From positions 37,990-101,989 of the forward strand of contig NZ_VTUZ01000036.1 of NCBI RefSeq assembly GCF_008369935.1: DNA of 64,000 nt, written 5' to 3'. Below, piece by piece: positions 8,990 through 16,745 of this stretch. This DNA comes from Paraburkholderia panacisoli. Its GTDB lineage: Bacteria > Pseudomonadota > Gammaproteobacteria > Burkholderiales > Burkholderiaceae. Positions within the stretch are counted from its first letter, which is position 1. Every line of letters starts with the position of its first letter. A model generated the notes under the pieces. The model had not been told where the DNA came from. It made no database searches and saw only the letters and a list, made by a program, of their open reading frames with translations. The position numbers were made by a program, and so were the translations under genes.

Positions 8990-9943
8990 TCAGGCCGGCC
9001 CCATGTGTTTGCGCGCTGCGTTGAGTTTGCGGAAAAAGTACAGCGTGAACAGCACCGATACGAGCACGGACACGTAGCCGATGGCATTTGCGTAACCCAT
9101 GCGTGAATCGTCGTAGGCGATACGGCCTACCATCGTCCAGAGCAATTCGGTACGTCCGCCGGGACCGCCGTTGGTCATGATGCGAACGATGTCATAGGCC
9201 CGGCCGACGTCCAGCGAACGGATCGTCATCGCGATATAGATGAACGGCATCAGGTACGGCAGCGTCACGTAGCGGAAGGTTTGCCACGGCGTGCAGCCGT
9301 CGACTTTGGACGCTTCGATCGGATCCTTCGGCAAAGCCATCAGGCCAGCGAGCAGAATCACCGCGAACACCGGCGTCGAATTCCACACCTCCGCCGCGAT
9401 CAACGAAGCAAGCGCCCATTGCGCATCGACCAGAAATGGAATCGTGGTCTTCAATCCGAATACCGTTTGCAGTACATGATTGACGACGCCCGTGCTGTCG
9501 TTGAGCATGAACTTGAACTGAAAACCGACCAGCACCGGCGAAAACATCATCGGGAACATCATGATGGTGCGCAGCGCGCGTTGGCCTTTCACAATCTGGT
9601 TGAGCAGCAGCGCGATCCCGAGGCCGAGCAACAGTTCCAGATTCAACGCAATCGTCAGGAACAGCACGGTACGACCGAACGCGGCCCAGAAATCCCCTTT
9701 CGCAAACGCGCGCAGATAGTTTCGCAAACCGACGACATTCCAGATCGTGTCAGGATCGATGAGCCGGTACGCGGTGAAACTCGTGTAGAGCGAAAAAAGC
9801 AGCGGCAGCACAACGACGATCGCTACCGAAACAAATGCCGGCAGCAGCAGCCTTAGCGGCACGGCCATGCTCTCATGCAGGGCCGGTCGGGGGGATTGTA
9901 CGGCGGGCGAATAGCGGATATTGAATCGCATATTGGAGCGCAT
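8990..9943 (-). CDS. Sugar ABC transporter permease (MalF-like)
   Basis: 317 residues with six predicted membrane helices, the first at about 28-52 (LRLLLPAFVSVAIVVVLPLL). The cytoplasmic coupling helix is PIEASKVDGCTPWQTFRYVTLP, and the C-terminal part contains the NGGPGGRTELLW loop common in CUT1 permeases. It is preceded by a strong stem-loop separating it from the binding-protein gene, as in many sugar importer operons. Confidence 0.9.
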   Translation of the reverse strand: MRSNMRFNIRYSPAVQSPRPALHESMAVPLRLLLPAFVSVAIVVVLPLLFSLYTSFTAYRLIDPDTIWNVVGLRNYLRAFAKGDFWAAFGRTVLFLTIALNLELLLGLGIALLLNQIVKGQRALRTIMMFPMMFSPVLVGFQFKFMLNDSTGVVNHVLQTVFGLKTTIPFLVDAQWALASLIAAEVWNSTPVFAVILLAGLMALPKDPIEASKVDGCTPWQTFRYVTLPYLMPFIYIAMTIRSLDVGRAYDIVRIMTNGGPGGRTELLWTMVGRIAYDDSRMGYANAIGYVSVLVSVLFTLYFFRKLNAARKHMGPA

Positions 9944-9970
9944 ATTGAAGCAGGGAAAAGCAGACTGACT

Positions 9971-10000
9971 GCATGGCGCGGCGCGCGGGCCGCGCCATGC
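9971..10000 (-). promoter_or_regulatory. Perfect 12-bp intercistronic stem-loop
   Basis: GCATGGCGCGGC at 9971-9982 pairs perfectly with 9989-10000 around a 6-nt loop. It lies 6 bp beyond the stop codon of the binding-protein gene and upstream of the first permease. Hairpins here commonly protect the binding-protein mRNA and lower permease expression; no U-tract follows, so it is not a full intrinsic terminator. Confidence 0.7.
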
Positions 10001-10006
10001 ATGTCG

Positions 10007-11326
10007 CTAGTTGGACGCGTCCTGCATGATGTCGGAAACTTTTTTCGCCGCATCGTCTAGCGCCTGCTGGGCCGATTTGTCGCCGATTAGCGCCTTCTGC
10101 AATTCCGGCCACAGCGCATTGGATATCTCGTCCCATTGCTGGATCCGCGGAGGCGTAAAGGCGTCCTGCTGAGCCGCCGTGCTGAACACCGAGATCGCAC
10201 GCGCCATATACGTATCTTGTTTCGCCTCGAACTCTTTCACGACCGCTTGCTGGGCATCGACCCGCGACGGGATCGTCCCGAGCCGCGCCTCCACCATCTG
10301 CGAATCGAAGCTGGTCAGGAACTGGATGAAGCTCGCCGCGACTTCTGGGCGGTCGCAGGTCTTCGTGATCGAAAAGCTATGCGAACCTGACCAGCCCGGC
10401 CGCTTGTTGGCAGTGCCTAGCGGCGCCGGCACCACGCCCACGTTGCCGGCCATTCTGGAAGTCTTCGGATCGTTGTAGAACGAAGCGAAGCCTGGCCAGT
10501 CGAGATCCAGCGCCACTTTGCCTGCAGCGAAGTTGTTGCCCAGATCGTCCCAGACATAGCTCGGCACTCCCTTAGGTACGGCACCCGCCTTGTATAAATC
10601 CACGAACCAGTTCAGCGTCTTGACACCGATCGGCGAGTTGAACGCAGGACGGTTTTTCCCATCCAGCAACTGGCCACCGTTGGCGATCAACAACGAATAG
10701 AACGTGCCAGTAATCGCTTCGTCCTTGCCGGGAAACTGTGTGCCGTAAAAATTCGGTGCTTTGGTGAAGAACTTCGCCTGCTGCGTGAATTCAGCATAGT
10801 TCCTCGGCGGCGCGAGCGGTTCGCCGAACTGCTTGTGATAGGCACTCTGGTTGACCGGATCGTCGTAGGCCGCCTTGTTGTAGTAGAGCGCCTCAATATC
10901 GACCGAGCGCGGAATCTGCACCAGATGTCCGTTGATCTCGGACTGCTTGAGCAAGCTCGGCGAGAACGCCGCCAGATAACTGGCCGGGAACACGCCCTTC
11001 AGATCACGGAAAATCGGGTACTGTGCGGAAAAATTCGTATGGTTGGACGACACGCAATAGTCGATATGGCCGGATGCAATGTCCTGCTTCAGTTCGCGAT
11101 CGAGCTCGAAATGGCTCTTGCGCGACACGATCTCGACTTTCGCACCTGTCTGTTTTTCCCACAGCGGAATGCGCGCATAGAGCGCCTCATACTGGACGCC
11201 GCCGATCAGCTTGACCCGCAGCGTGTAGCCCTTGTATTCGCCGTCGGCATGTGCGAGACCCGACGCGACAACACCCGCGAGCGCAAATACCGAAGCTGCG
11301 AGCCTGAACATGGTTCTATAACGCAT
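10007..11326 (-). CDS. Sugar ABC transporter substrate-binding protein
   Basis: 439 residues with a signal peptide (MFRLAASVFALAGVVASGLAHA, cleavage near residue 27) and a CUT1 extracellular-binding-protein fold. Family marks include RIPLWEKQTGAKVEIV, the DLDWPGFASFYND region, PLGTANKRPGWSGSHSFSI and the C-terminal NALWPELQKALIGDKSAQQALDDAA. The start has GAGGAGACAAGG directly upstream. It captures the sugar in the periplasm for the two permeases; the sugar is inferred as a deoxyhexose or related aldose from the enzymes encoded downstream. Confidence 0.9.
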   Translation of the reverse strand: MRYRTMFRLAASVFALAGVVASGLAHADGEYKGYTLRVKLIGGVQYEALYARIPLWEKQTGAKVEIVSRKSHFELDRELKQDIASGHIDYCVSSNHTNFSAQYPIFRDLKGVFPASYLAAFSPSLLKQSEINGHLVQIPRSVDIEALYYNKAAYDDPVNQSAYHKQFGEPLAPPRNYAEFTQQAKFFTKAPNFYGTQFPGKDEAITGTFYSLLIANGGQLLDGKNRPAFNSPIGVKTLNWFVDLYKAGAVPKGVPSYVWDDLGNNFAAGKVALDLDWPGFASFYNDPKTSRMAGNVGVVPAPLGTANKRPGWSGSHSFSITKTCDRPEVAASFIQFLTSFDSQMVEARLGTIPSRVDAQQAVVKEFEAKQDTYMARAISVFSTAAQQDAFTPPRIQQWDEISNALWPELQKALIGDKSAQQALDDAAKKVSDIMQDASN

Positions 11327-11423
11327 CCTTGTCTCCTCTTGTATGGGTTCCGCCGTGGACCGCGCGGCTCGCCGGCGGCAACTGTGTAATGCGAGCCCGC
11401 GACGGTTTGGCTCGCAATCCTGT

Positions 11424-12488
11424 TTAGCGCAGCCGTCGCCCGCTGGTGCGGTCGAACACGAGTACTCTGGCGGGGTCCGCTAGCAGCGAGATGGTCGTGC
11501 CGGCAGGCACATCGGTGCGGCCGTTCAGCATGACGCAACAGGCCTGGCCGGCGACCGTACCGAACAGTTCGGTCGCCGCACCGGTAGGCTCAACCACGTC
11601 GAGCGCGAACGGCATGCCGCCTGCGCCAGCAACGCTGAGATGCTCGGGACGAATCCCGTACATCACCTCCTGTCCCTGCGCGGCGTTGACGGGCGGCGCA
11701 GGGAGCGCGAGCTCGCCAATGCGCACGCATGCGCCATCCCCATGCGGCTCGTAAATCCCCTTGAAGAAGTTCATCGCAGGCGAGCCGATGAAGCCTGCTA
11801 CGAAGAGATTGTCAGGATCGTCATATAGCGCAAGCGGTGTGCCGATCTGTTCGATCACGCCACCGTTGAGCACGACGATGCGGTCTGCCATCGTCATCGC
11901 CTCGATCTGGTCGTGAGTCACATAGACGGTCGTGGCGCGCAAACGCTGGTGCAGGGCCTTGATCTCCGCGCGCATCTGCACGCGGAGCCTCGCATCGAGA
12001 TTGGAGAGCGGCTCATCGAACAGGAACACTTTCGGGTCACGCACGATCGCGCGGCCCATCGCCACCCGCTGCCGCTGACCGCCCGACAGATGGCGGGGAT
12101 GACGATCGAGCAGATCCTGCAGACCCAGCATCGTCGCCGCCTTTTGCGCCCGAGAGGCAATCTCCTGCGGATCGCGATTGCGCAGCTTGAGCGCGAACGT
12201 CAGGTTTTCGAGCACCGTCATGTGTGGATACAGCGCGTAGTTCTGGAAAACCATCGCGATATCGCGATCGCGCGGCGGCCGCGCATTGACGATCTCGCCG
12301 TCTATCACGATGCGCCCATGACTGACGCTTTCGAGGCCCGCCAGCGCACGCAGCAGCGTGGATTTCCCGCATCCGCTCGGCCCGACCAGTACGAGAAACT
12401 CCCCGTCCGGAACCTGCAGGTCAATCTGCTTCAACACCTCCTGCTCGCCAAACGACTTTCGGACCTGCTCGAATGCTACGGCTGCCAT
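11424..12488 (-). CDS. Sugar ABC transporter ATP-binding protein (UgpC/MalK-like)
   Basis: 354 residues. Walker A GPSGCGKST, Q-loop in MVFQNYALYPHMTV, signature LSGGQRQRVAMGRA, Walker B KVFLFDEPLSNLD and the H-loop in VTHDQIEAMTMADR are all intact, followed by a TOBE regulatory domain (MYGIRPEHLSV). It is the first gene of the leftward importer/catabolic operon and divergent from the IclR gene. Confidence 0.93.
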   Translation of the reverse strand: MAAVAFEQVRKSFGEQEVLKQIDLQVPDGEFLVLVGPSGCGKSTLLRALAGLESVSHGRIVIDGEIVNARPPRDRDIAMVFQNYALYPHMTVLENLTFALKLRNRDPQEIASRAQKAATMLGLQDLLDRHPRHLSGGQRQRVAMGRAIVRDPKVFLFDEPLSNLDARLRVQMRAEIKALHQRLRATTVYVTHDQIEAMTMADRIVVLNGGVIEQIGTPLALYDDPDNLFVAGFIGSPAMNFFKGIYEPHGDGACVRIGELALPAPPVNAAQGQEVMYGIRPEHLSVAGAGGMPFALDVVEPTGAATELFGTVAGQACCVMLNGRTDVPAGTTISLLADPARVLVFDRTSGRRLR

Positions 12489-12574
12489 CCGCCCTCCTTC
12501 CCGGGTTATTCAGTAACCGGCCGTTGAGCGCAACTGACCACTCTCGCCGTATGGGTAAGGAAATTGTATATATG

Positions 12575-12585
12575 AAACGACGTTT
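12575..12585. promoter_or_regulatory. Candidate IclR operator between divergent genes
   Basis: AAACG-A-CGTTT is a small perfect inverted repeat in an AT-rich stretch of the 229-bp intergenic region between the ATPase gene and the IclR gene. Sites of this size and symmetry suit an IclR dimer. The assignment is by position and symmetry only. Confidence 0.35.
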
Positions 12586-12717
12586 TATTGATGAAAATCT
12601 TGTAGGTGTTTTCCCCGTCCCTCAAACGGATTGTTGGGCGCCCACATGACATTCAGTCCCCCTACAATCCGTCTGGTTATCATGTGCGCCATTTCATCTG
12701 CGATTTCAGGAGGAAAC

Positions 12718-13533
12718 TTGAACGCCAACGCGACGCGCTATTCGGCACCGGCACTGGAAAAGGGTCTGGACATCATCGAGCTGCTGGCGGACCACGCGGA
12801 GGGTTTGTCTCTTGCGGAACTCGCAAAAGAGCTCGGCCGTACCACCGCCGAAATATTCCGGATGGTCGTGACGCTGGAAACACGCGGCTACCTGCACACG
12901 ATCGGCGACCGGTATGTTCTGTCGTTGCTGCTCTTCCAGTTGGCGCACCGGCATCAGCCAGTGCGCTCGCTAGTGTCGACCGCACTGCCGCTGATGACGC
13001 AACTCGCCAAGCAGGCTGGACAGTCGTTTCACCTGTGCGTGTATCAGAAGGGACGCGTGCTGATCGTCGCAGGCGTCGAAAGTCCGGAGCGGTGGGGCTT
13101 TTCGTTGAAGGTCGGCACGTTGATAGGACTCACCGATACCGCGTCGGGGCAGGTCCTGCTCGCCTTCCAGGAAGAACCGCAACGCGTCGAAATGCTCGAA
13201 CTGCATGTTCCCGTGGACGGCGAACGGGCCGTGGACCCACAACCGCTTGCGAAGGACCTCGCGCAGATCCGCAGGCACGGCAACGCGCGCATGTCCAGCC
13301 GGCAGGTCAAGGGGGTGAAGAATCTGGCCTACCCTGTGTTCGGCATGGACGGTCATGCCATTGCGGCACTGACTACCCCATATATCGAGCGAATCGACGA
13401 TGCCCCTGTGCCGTCGATGGCCGCCGTCGGTGACATGATGAAGCGCGCCGCAGAAACCCTCACTTCATTGATGGGCTTCAATGTCTATTGGGATGCAGCT
13501 TCGCAGCCCGCGCACCAACCCGAGCCTCGATGA
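12718..13533 (+). CDS. IclR-family transcriptional regulator
   Basis: 271 residues using TTG at 12718, which has AGGAGG at 12708-12713; upstream in-frame starts (TTG 12631, ATG 12646, ATG 12682) lack such a site and add unconserved residues. Residues 8-70 form the winged helix (YSAPALEKGLDIIELLAD, LAELAKELGRTTAEIFRMV), followed by the effector domain (ESPERWGFSLKVG, DTASGQVLLAF, AYPVFG). It is divergent from the sugar importer operon and is its probable regulator. Confidence 0.9.
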   Translation: MNANATRYSAPALEKGLDIIELLADHAEGLSLAELAKELGRTTAEIFRMVVTLETRGYLHTIGDRYVLSLLLFQLAHRHQPVRSLVSTALPLMTQLAKQAGQSFHLCVYQKGRVLIVAGVESPERWGFSLKVGTLIGLTDTASGQVLLAFQEEPQRVEMLELHVPVDGERAVDPQPLAKDLAQIRRHGNARMSSRQVKGVKNLAYPVFGMDGHAIAALTTPYIERIDDAPVPSMAAVGDMMKRAAETLTSLMGFNVYWDAASQPAHQPEPR

Positions 13534-13869
13534 GACCGAAGATATTCGTACGATGCATTGCACGGATCATCCATCACATCAGAACCCTATTTGCCGCATC
13601 GCTGGCGTCGACCGCGGCACTTACCAACGAGGCGCGAGCTGACGCGCCCATGCTCTCCGACAGCGATCCTACGGCCCAGTCGCTCGGGTATAAACCGGAC
13701 GCGACCCAGATCGACAAAGCCAAATACCCAGAATGCCAGACCGGACAGGCCTGTGCGAATTGCCAGCTCTATCGGCAAGTCAGGTGATGCTGCCGGGCCG
13801 TGTCCGATCTTTGGCGGAAAAGAGGTCAGTGCCAAGGGATGGTGCAGCACGTATGTGAAAAGAGCCTGA
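13530..13869 (+). pseudogene. High-potential iron-sulfur protein (HiPIP), frameshifted
   Basis: The first frame (ATG 13530) gives a twin-region signal peptide, then SDPTAQSLGYKPDATQIDKA and the first two cluster cysteines in CANCQLY. The continuation, SGDAAGPCPIFGGKEV and KGWCSTYVKRA with the last two cysteines, lies in another frame. The break falls after CAGCTCTAT near 13772; two missing bases (or one extra) restore the family pattern. HiPIPs carry one [4Fe-4S] cluster on four cysteines as periplasmic electron carriers. All four are present across the two frames, so either a very recent pseudogene or a sequencing error. Confidence 0.85.
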
Positions 13870-13935
13870 CCTGCGGGACGATCAAGGTTCAGTTTGCTGC
13901 CCTTCGACAAACAATTGGCCGCCAACCCTGCCTTG

Positions 13936-14007
13936 TCACGCGCCGCGATGTTTGCTTGCCCAAACACAGGCCGCCACCAGTAATGATGCGATGAGCGTTC
14001 TGTTCAT
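13936..14007 (-). pseudogene. Signal-peptide remnant of a small secreted protein
   Basis: The ORF encodes 23 residues starting MNRTLIASLLVAACV, resembling the export signals of the short DUF4148-type proteins common in Burkholderia. In a neighbouring frame FGQANIAARDKAGLAANC continues the sequence, suggesting a frameshift. No intact mature domain can be read. Confidence 0.3.
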
Positions 14008-14099
14008 GTTTTTCAGTGACGCGTGGCGGATGTCGTTTCGGTGTCCGCGCGGCGGCATTAGCCGCCGGAGCAGAAGCTGACCGGACCGACACCGGAGGA

Positions 14100-14323
14100 A
14101 GTCTGGGGGCGACAATGATTTCGAGAGTTGGATCAGCGAGCATCTCACGTGCATCCCACATTGGACAGGGTGCACCCGTCACGCGCGCCGCCGCTTCTGC
14201 GGTCTCCCGGCGCGAAGTGCAAATCGCCCGCTACCTCGACTCCGGGCACCGCTCTCCACGCGTCATATGGTTCAAGCCCCAGTTTGCGCCAATCACACCA
14301 ACACGAAGCGGCTTAACCGTCAT
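14100..14323 (-). pseudogene. Gfo/Idh/MocA-family oxidoreductase, multiply frameshifted N-terminal fragment
   Basis: From an ATG at 14323 (GAGGAG upstream) the frame reads KPLRVGVIGANWGL, the nucleotide-binding start of the family. It then shifts frame to DAWRAVPGVEVAG and again to TSRRETAEAAARVTGAP, WDAREMLADPTLEII. All belong to the first Rossmann domain; the C-terminal 250 or so residues are gone. It lies 13 bp after the last RraA gene, so it was probably the final gene of the long leftward operon. Confidence 0.7.
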
Positions 14324-14336
14324 ATCGCGTTACTCC

Positions 14337-15014
14337 TCAACGGTCTAGACCAAATACTTGCAAGGTCGACTCTCCAGCGCGCAGCCTCGTCAGAATTTCC
14401 CACTCCGCCGCCTCACGTTTCTCGGCGGCGAGAAGCACCTCACTTATCTGCTCATTGGGGATAGAGACCACTCCGTCAATGTCACCTACGATCAGGTCGC
14501 CAGGACTCACGAAGATGTCACCCATCAGCACAGGCTTGTTAAGCCATCCCGTCGCACCAAAATCTTTCCCGGTACCGCGGATGCATAAGCCTCTTGAGAA
14601 AACAGGAAATCCAACTTCCTCAAGCAGAGCGCCATCTCTCACGCACGCATCTATGACCAGGCCGCCCAGTCGGGCGACCATTCCAGCAGTCGACATGACC
14701 TCGCCCCAATATCCTGCTTCATAGTGGCCGCTCGCATAGACGACCAGGATATCGCCCGGGCTGGCCACCTTGATGGCTCGATGAATCCACAGATTGTCGT
14801 TCGGCGGGCAATGCACGGTAAAAGCCGGCCCTGCTAGCCTGAAACTCGCGGCTGTCGGCTTGATCGACGACGGTAATGCCCCGATCCGGCCTCCGGCTTC
14901 GTGAAGTGTCGCCGAGCCAAGCCTGGCGGCTCGTTTGATCTGGTCTGCAGGTAGAGCAACCGTTTTGCGCACCGAGATTGACGTATCGGCGAACGGATCG
15001 TGTTCGTCACTCAT
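14337..15014 (-). CDS. RraA-fold aldolase, 4-carboxy-4-hydroxy-2-oxoadipate aldolase-like
   Basis: 225 residues. LGSATLHEAGGRIGALPSSI, GPAFTVHCPPNDN, ASPGDILVVYASG, GYWGEVMSTA, LVIDACVRDGALL and the C-terminal GDIDGVVSIPNEQ follow the class II pyruvate aldolases (LigK/ProA) of the protocatechuate 4,5-cleavage and gallate pathways; the RD pair and GE motif carry substrate and metal contacts. It would split CHA to pyruvate and oxaloacetate and often also decarboxylates oxaloacetate. It is the most CHA-aldolase-like of the three tandem paralogues and lies 2 bp after the second. Confidence 0.78.
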   Translation of the reverse strand: MSDEHDPFADTSISVRKTVALPADQIKRAARLGSATLHEAGGRIGALPSSIKPTAASFRLAGPAFTVHCPPNDNLWIHRAIKVASPGDILVVYASGHYEAGYWGEVMSTAGMVARLGGLVIDACVRDGALLEEVGFPVFSRGLCIRGTGKDFGATGWLNKPVLMGDIFVSPGDLIVGDIDGVVSIPNEQISEVLLAAEKREAAEWEILTRLRAGESTLQVFGLDR

Positions 15015-15016
15015 GC

Positions 15017-15673
15017 TTAGTCCTTCAAAGACTGAAGGCGGTGGTACCCAAACTGACGGCGAGCCTCGTCTAGCCGGGTACCCTCTCGTGCGAGAGCGCG
15101 AATTGCGTCTTCGGCACGCGAAATCTCTTCAGCCGCATCAAGGATGGCATCCTCATGGGCGCTGGGTAGGACCACTACACCGTCCGCATCGCCGCGCACG
15201 AGGTCACCTGGCGCGACGCGAACCGATCCAATTGAAACCACGACTCCGGTGGCCTCCACCTGCACACGATCCTTGCCAGTTCGCATCCAGTGTCCGCGAG
15301 AAAACACCGGGTATCCGAGCTTGCGACAGAGCGCGACGTCGCGACAGATTCCGTCTATGACTGTTCCGGCAATCCCTCTCCGCTGAGCGATCTCCGTCAA
15401 GATGTCTCCCCACACCGTTACATCTTCACGGCCCCCGTTGTCGAGGACGACAACTGATCCGGGAGGAACGTCATCGATATAGTCGCCTACCGTACCAGCG
15501 GGCTTGGAGGCCGGCCCGTAAAGAAGCGTGAAGGCTCGTCCCGTCAACCGGAACTCGTCAGCACGAGCCTTGATCCAGGCACATTGCCCGTGGATTCCAA
15601 GGCGATCCAATGCGTCGCTCAAAGTTGCGCAGTCGAGCGAGGCTGCACGGTCAACATTTCGGTCCTGATTCAT
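15017..15673 (-). CDS. RraA-family protein, second tandem paralogue
   Basis: 218 residues with the same fold: LDCATLSDALDRLGIHGQC, PPGSVVVLDNGGREDVTVWGDILTEIA, GTVIDGICRDVALCRKLGYPVFSRG and GDLVRGDADGVVVLPS. The WG-D and D-x-x-RD positions are kept, so it probably binds Mg2+ and an oxo-acid. Its start overlaps the upstream paralogue's stop by 4 bp. It diverges clearly from both neighbours, so it is not a recent duplication; a different 2-oxoacid aldolase or decarboxylase is plausible. Confidence 0.75.
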   Translation of the reverse strand: MNQDRNVDRAASLDCATLSDALDRLGIHGQCAWIKARADEFRLTGRAFTLLYGPASKPAGTVGDYIDDVPPGSVVVLDNGGREDVTVWGDILTEIAQRRGIAGTVIDGICRDVALCRKLGYPVFSRGHWMRTGKDRVQVEATGVVVSIGSVRVAPGDLVRGDADGVVVLPSAHEDAILDAAEEISRAEDAIRALAREGTRLDEARRQFGYHRLQSLKD

Positions 15674-16347
15674 CGCTTCAGCATCTCCTCGTAGTCGGCA
15701 CCCATGACATGCGTAATCGACATCCCCTCCATCAAAGCCTTGCTCATGACGCTTTCGCGAGCTGCTATCTGCTCCGCGGTATCGAGGACAGCGGCGATGT
15801 GTGAGGCTGAAACGAACACGACGGCGGTTCCATCTGCAATCACGTAATCGCCCGTATGCACAGTTGCGTCGGCGATCTGCACTGTTCCGCCCGTCTCTAG
15901 TTCTGCAACTCGGCCACGCGCTGTGAGGGCTGTCGAGCCACGCGCATAGATCGGGAATCCCAATCCACGCGCCTCGTCAACGTCACGCACTAGCCCGTCA
16001 GAGATAACGCCTGCGATCCCGCGAACTTTTGCGCCAGTCGACAGAATTCCGCCCCAGGATCCAGCGACGATTCCAGTACGCTGTTCGACTACGATGACGT
16101 CTCCTTTCTGCGCCATTTCGATGGCCCGAGCACCGAGGTGCGGAGTGGGCGCTCCTCTGCTCGAAACCTCATCGGCCTTCACCAGTTTCACGGTCATAAC
16201 GCGTCCGCATACTTTCGCGAGACACGATAGCGGTGAGAGTCCTGTGACTGTGCCTTTGAGAGAGAGCTTGTCCAGGCTGTCGGAAACGGCACAAGTATCA
16301 AGCCGGCCCAGCCGCTCCAGGATCGTTGAATCGTTCACGTTGGTCAT
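15670..16347 (-). CDS. RraA-family protein, third tandem paralogue
   Basis: 225 residues: LDTCAVSDSLDKLSLKGTV, QKGDVIVVEQRTGIVAGSWGGILSTGAKV, GVISDGLVRDVDEARGLGFPIYARG and DYVIADGTAVVFV. Here WGG replaces the WGE/WGD seen in its neighbours while the RD pair is kept, which may alter metal binding. Start and stop are coupled by ATGA overlaps to the RidA gene before it and the next RraA gene after it. Confidence 0.72.
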   Translation of the reverse strand: MTNVNDSTILERLGRLDTCAVSDSLDKLSLKGTVTGLSPLSCLAKVCGRVMTVKLVKADEVSSRGAPTPHLGARAIEMAQKGDVIVVEQRTGIVAGSWGGILSTGAKVRGIAGVISDGLVRDVDEARGLGFPIYARGSTALTARGRVAELETGGTVQIADATVHTGDYVIADGTAVVFVSASHIAAVLDTAEQIAARESVMSKALMEGMSITHVMGADYEEMLKR

Positions 16348-16745
16348 TTCAGTACGGCCATGATTTCGAGTTGAACAAGCATGCCGCCTCGGAGCGCGGA
16401 CACGACTGTATGGCGAGCGGGACGGTCATGCGCATCAGGAAAAGCGCGCAGCCATTCGTCGTTGACAGCAGCGCGATTTCCTTCCTCGCTAACGAGCACC
16501 CGGACATGGCCGACATCACCCAAATCGCCTCCAGCCTTTTTCAACAGCCTTTCCATGTTTGCGAAAGCGAATCGGACTTGCGCAGAGAGACCCTCGGCGA
16601 GACTACCAGTCGACGGATCTACTCCCATGATTCCTGAGGAGAACAGCATGTCTCCAACTCGGGTGCCAAAAGGAATCGGCACGGTATGCGAAATCCCTTC
16701 CAGATCAAAAGACTCGCGGTGTGGTCGGTCTGGGTTCATAGCCAT
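16344..16745 (-). CDS. RidA/YjgF/UK114-family protein
   Basis: 133 residues with VGDMLFSSGIMGVDPSTGSL, QVRFAFANMERLLKKAGGDLGDV and the ligand-binding arginine in DRPARHTVV. RidA proteins hydrolyse reactive imines or enamines; subgroups inside aromatic pathways often act as deaminases or tautomerase-like helpers. It overlaps the dioxygenase gene by 10 bp and the next RraA gene by 4 bp, so it belongs to this operon. Confidence 0.85.
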   Translation of the reverse strand: MAMNPDRPHRESFDLEGISHTVPIPFGTRVGDMLFSSGIMGVDPSTGSLAEGLSAQVRFAFANMERLLKKAGGDLGDVGHVRVLVSEEGNRAAVNDEWLRAFPDAHDRPARHTVVSALRGGMLVQLEIMAVLK

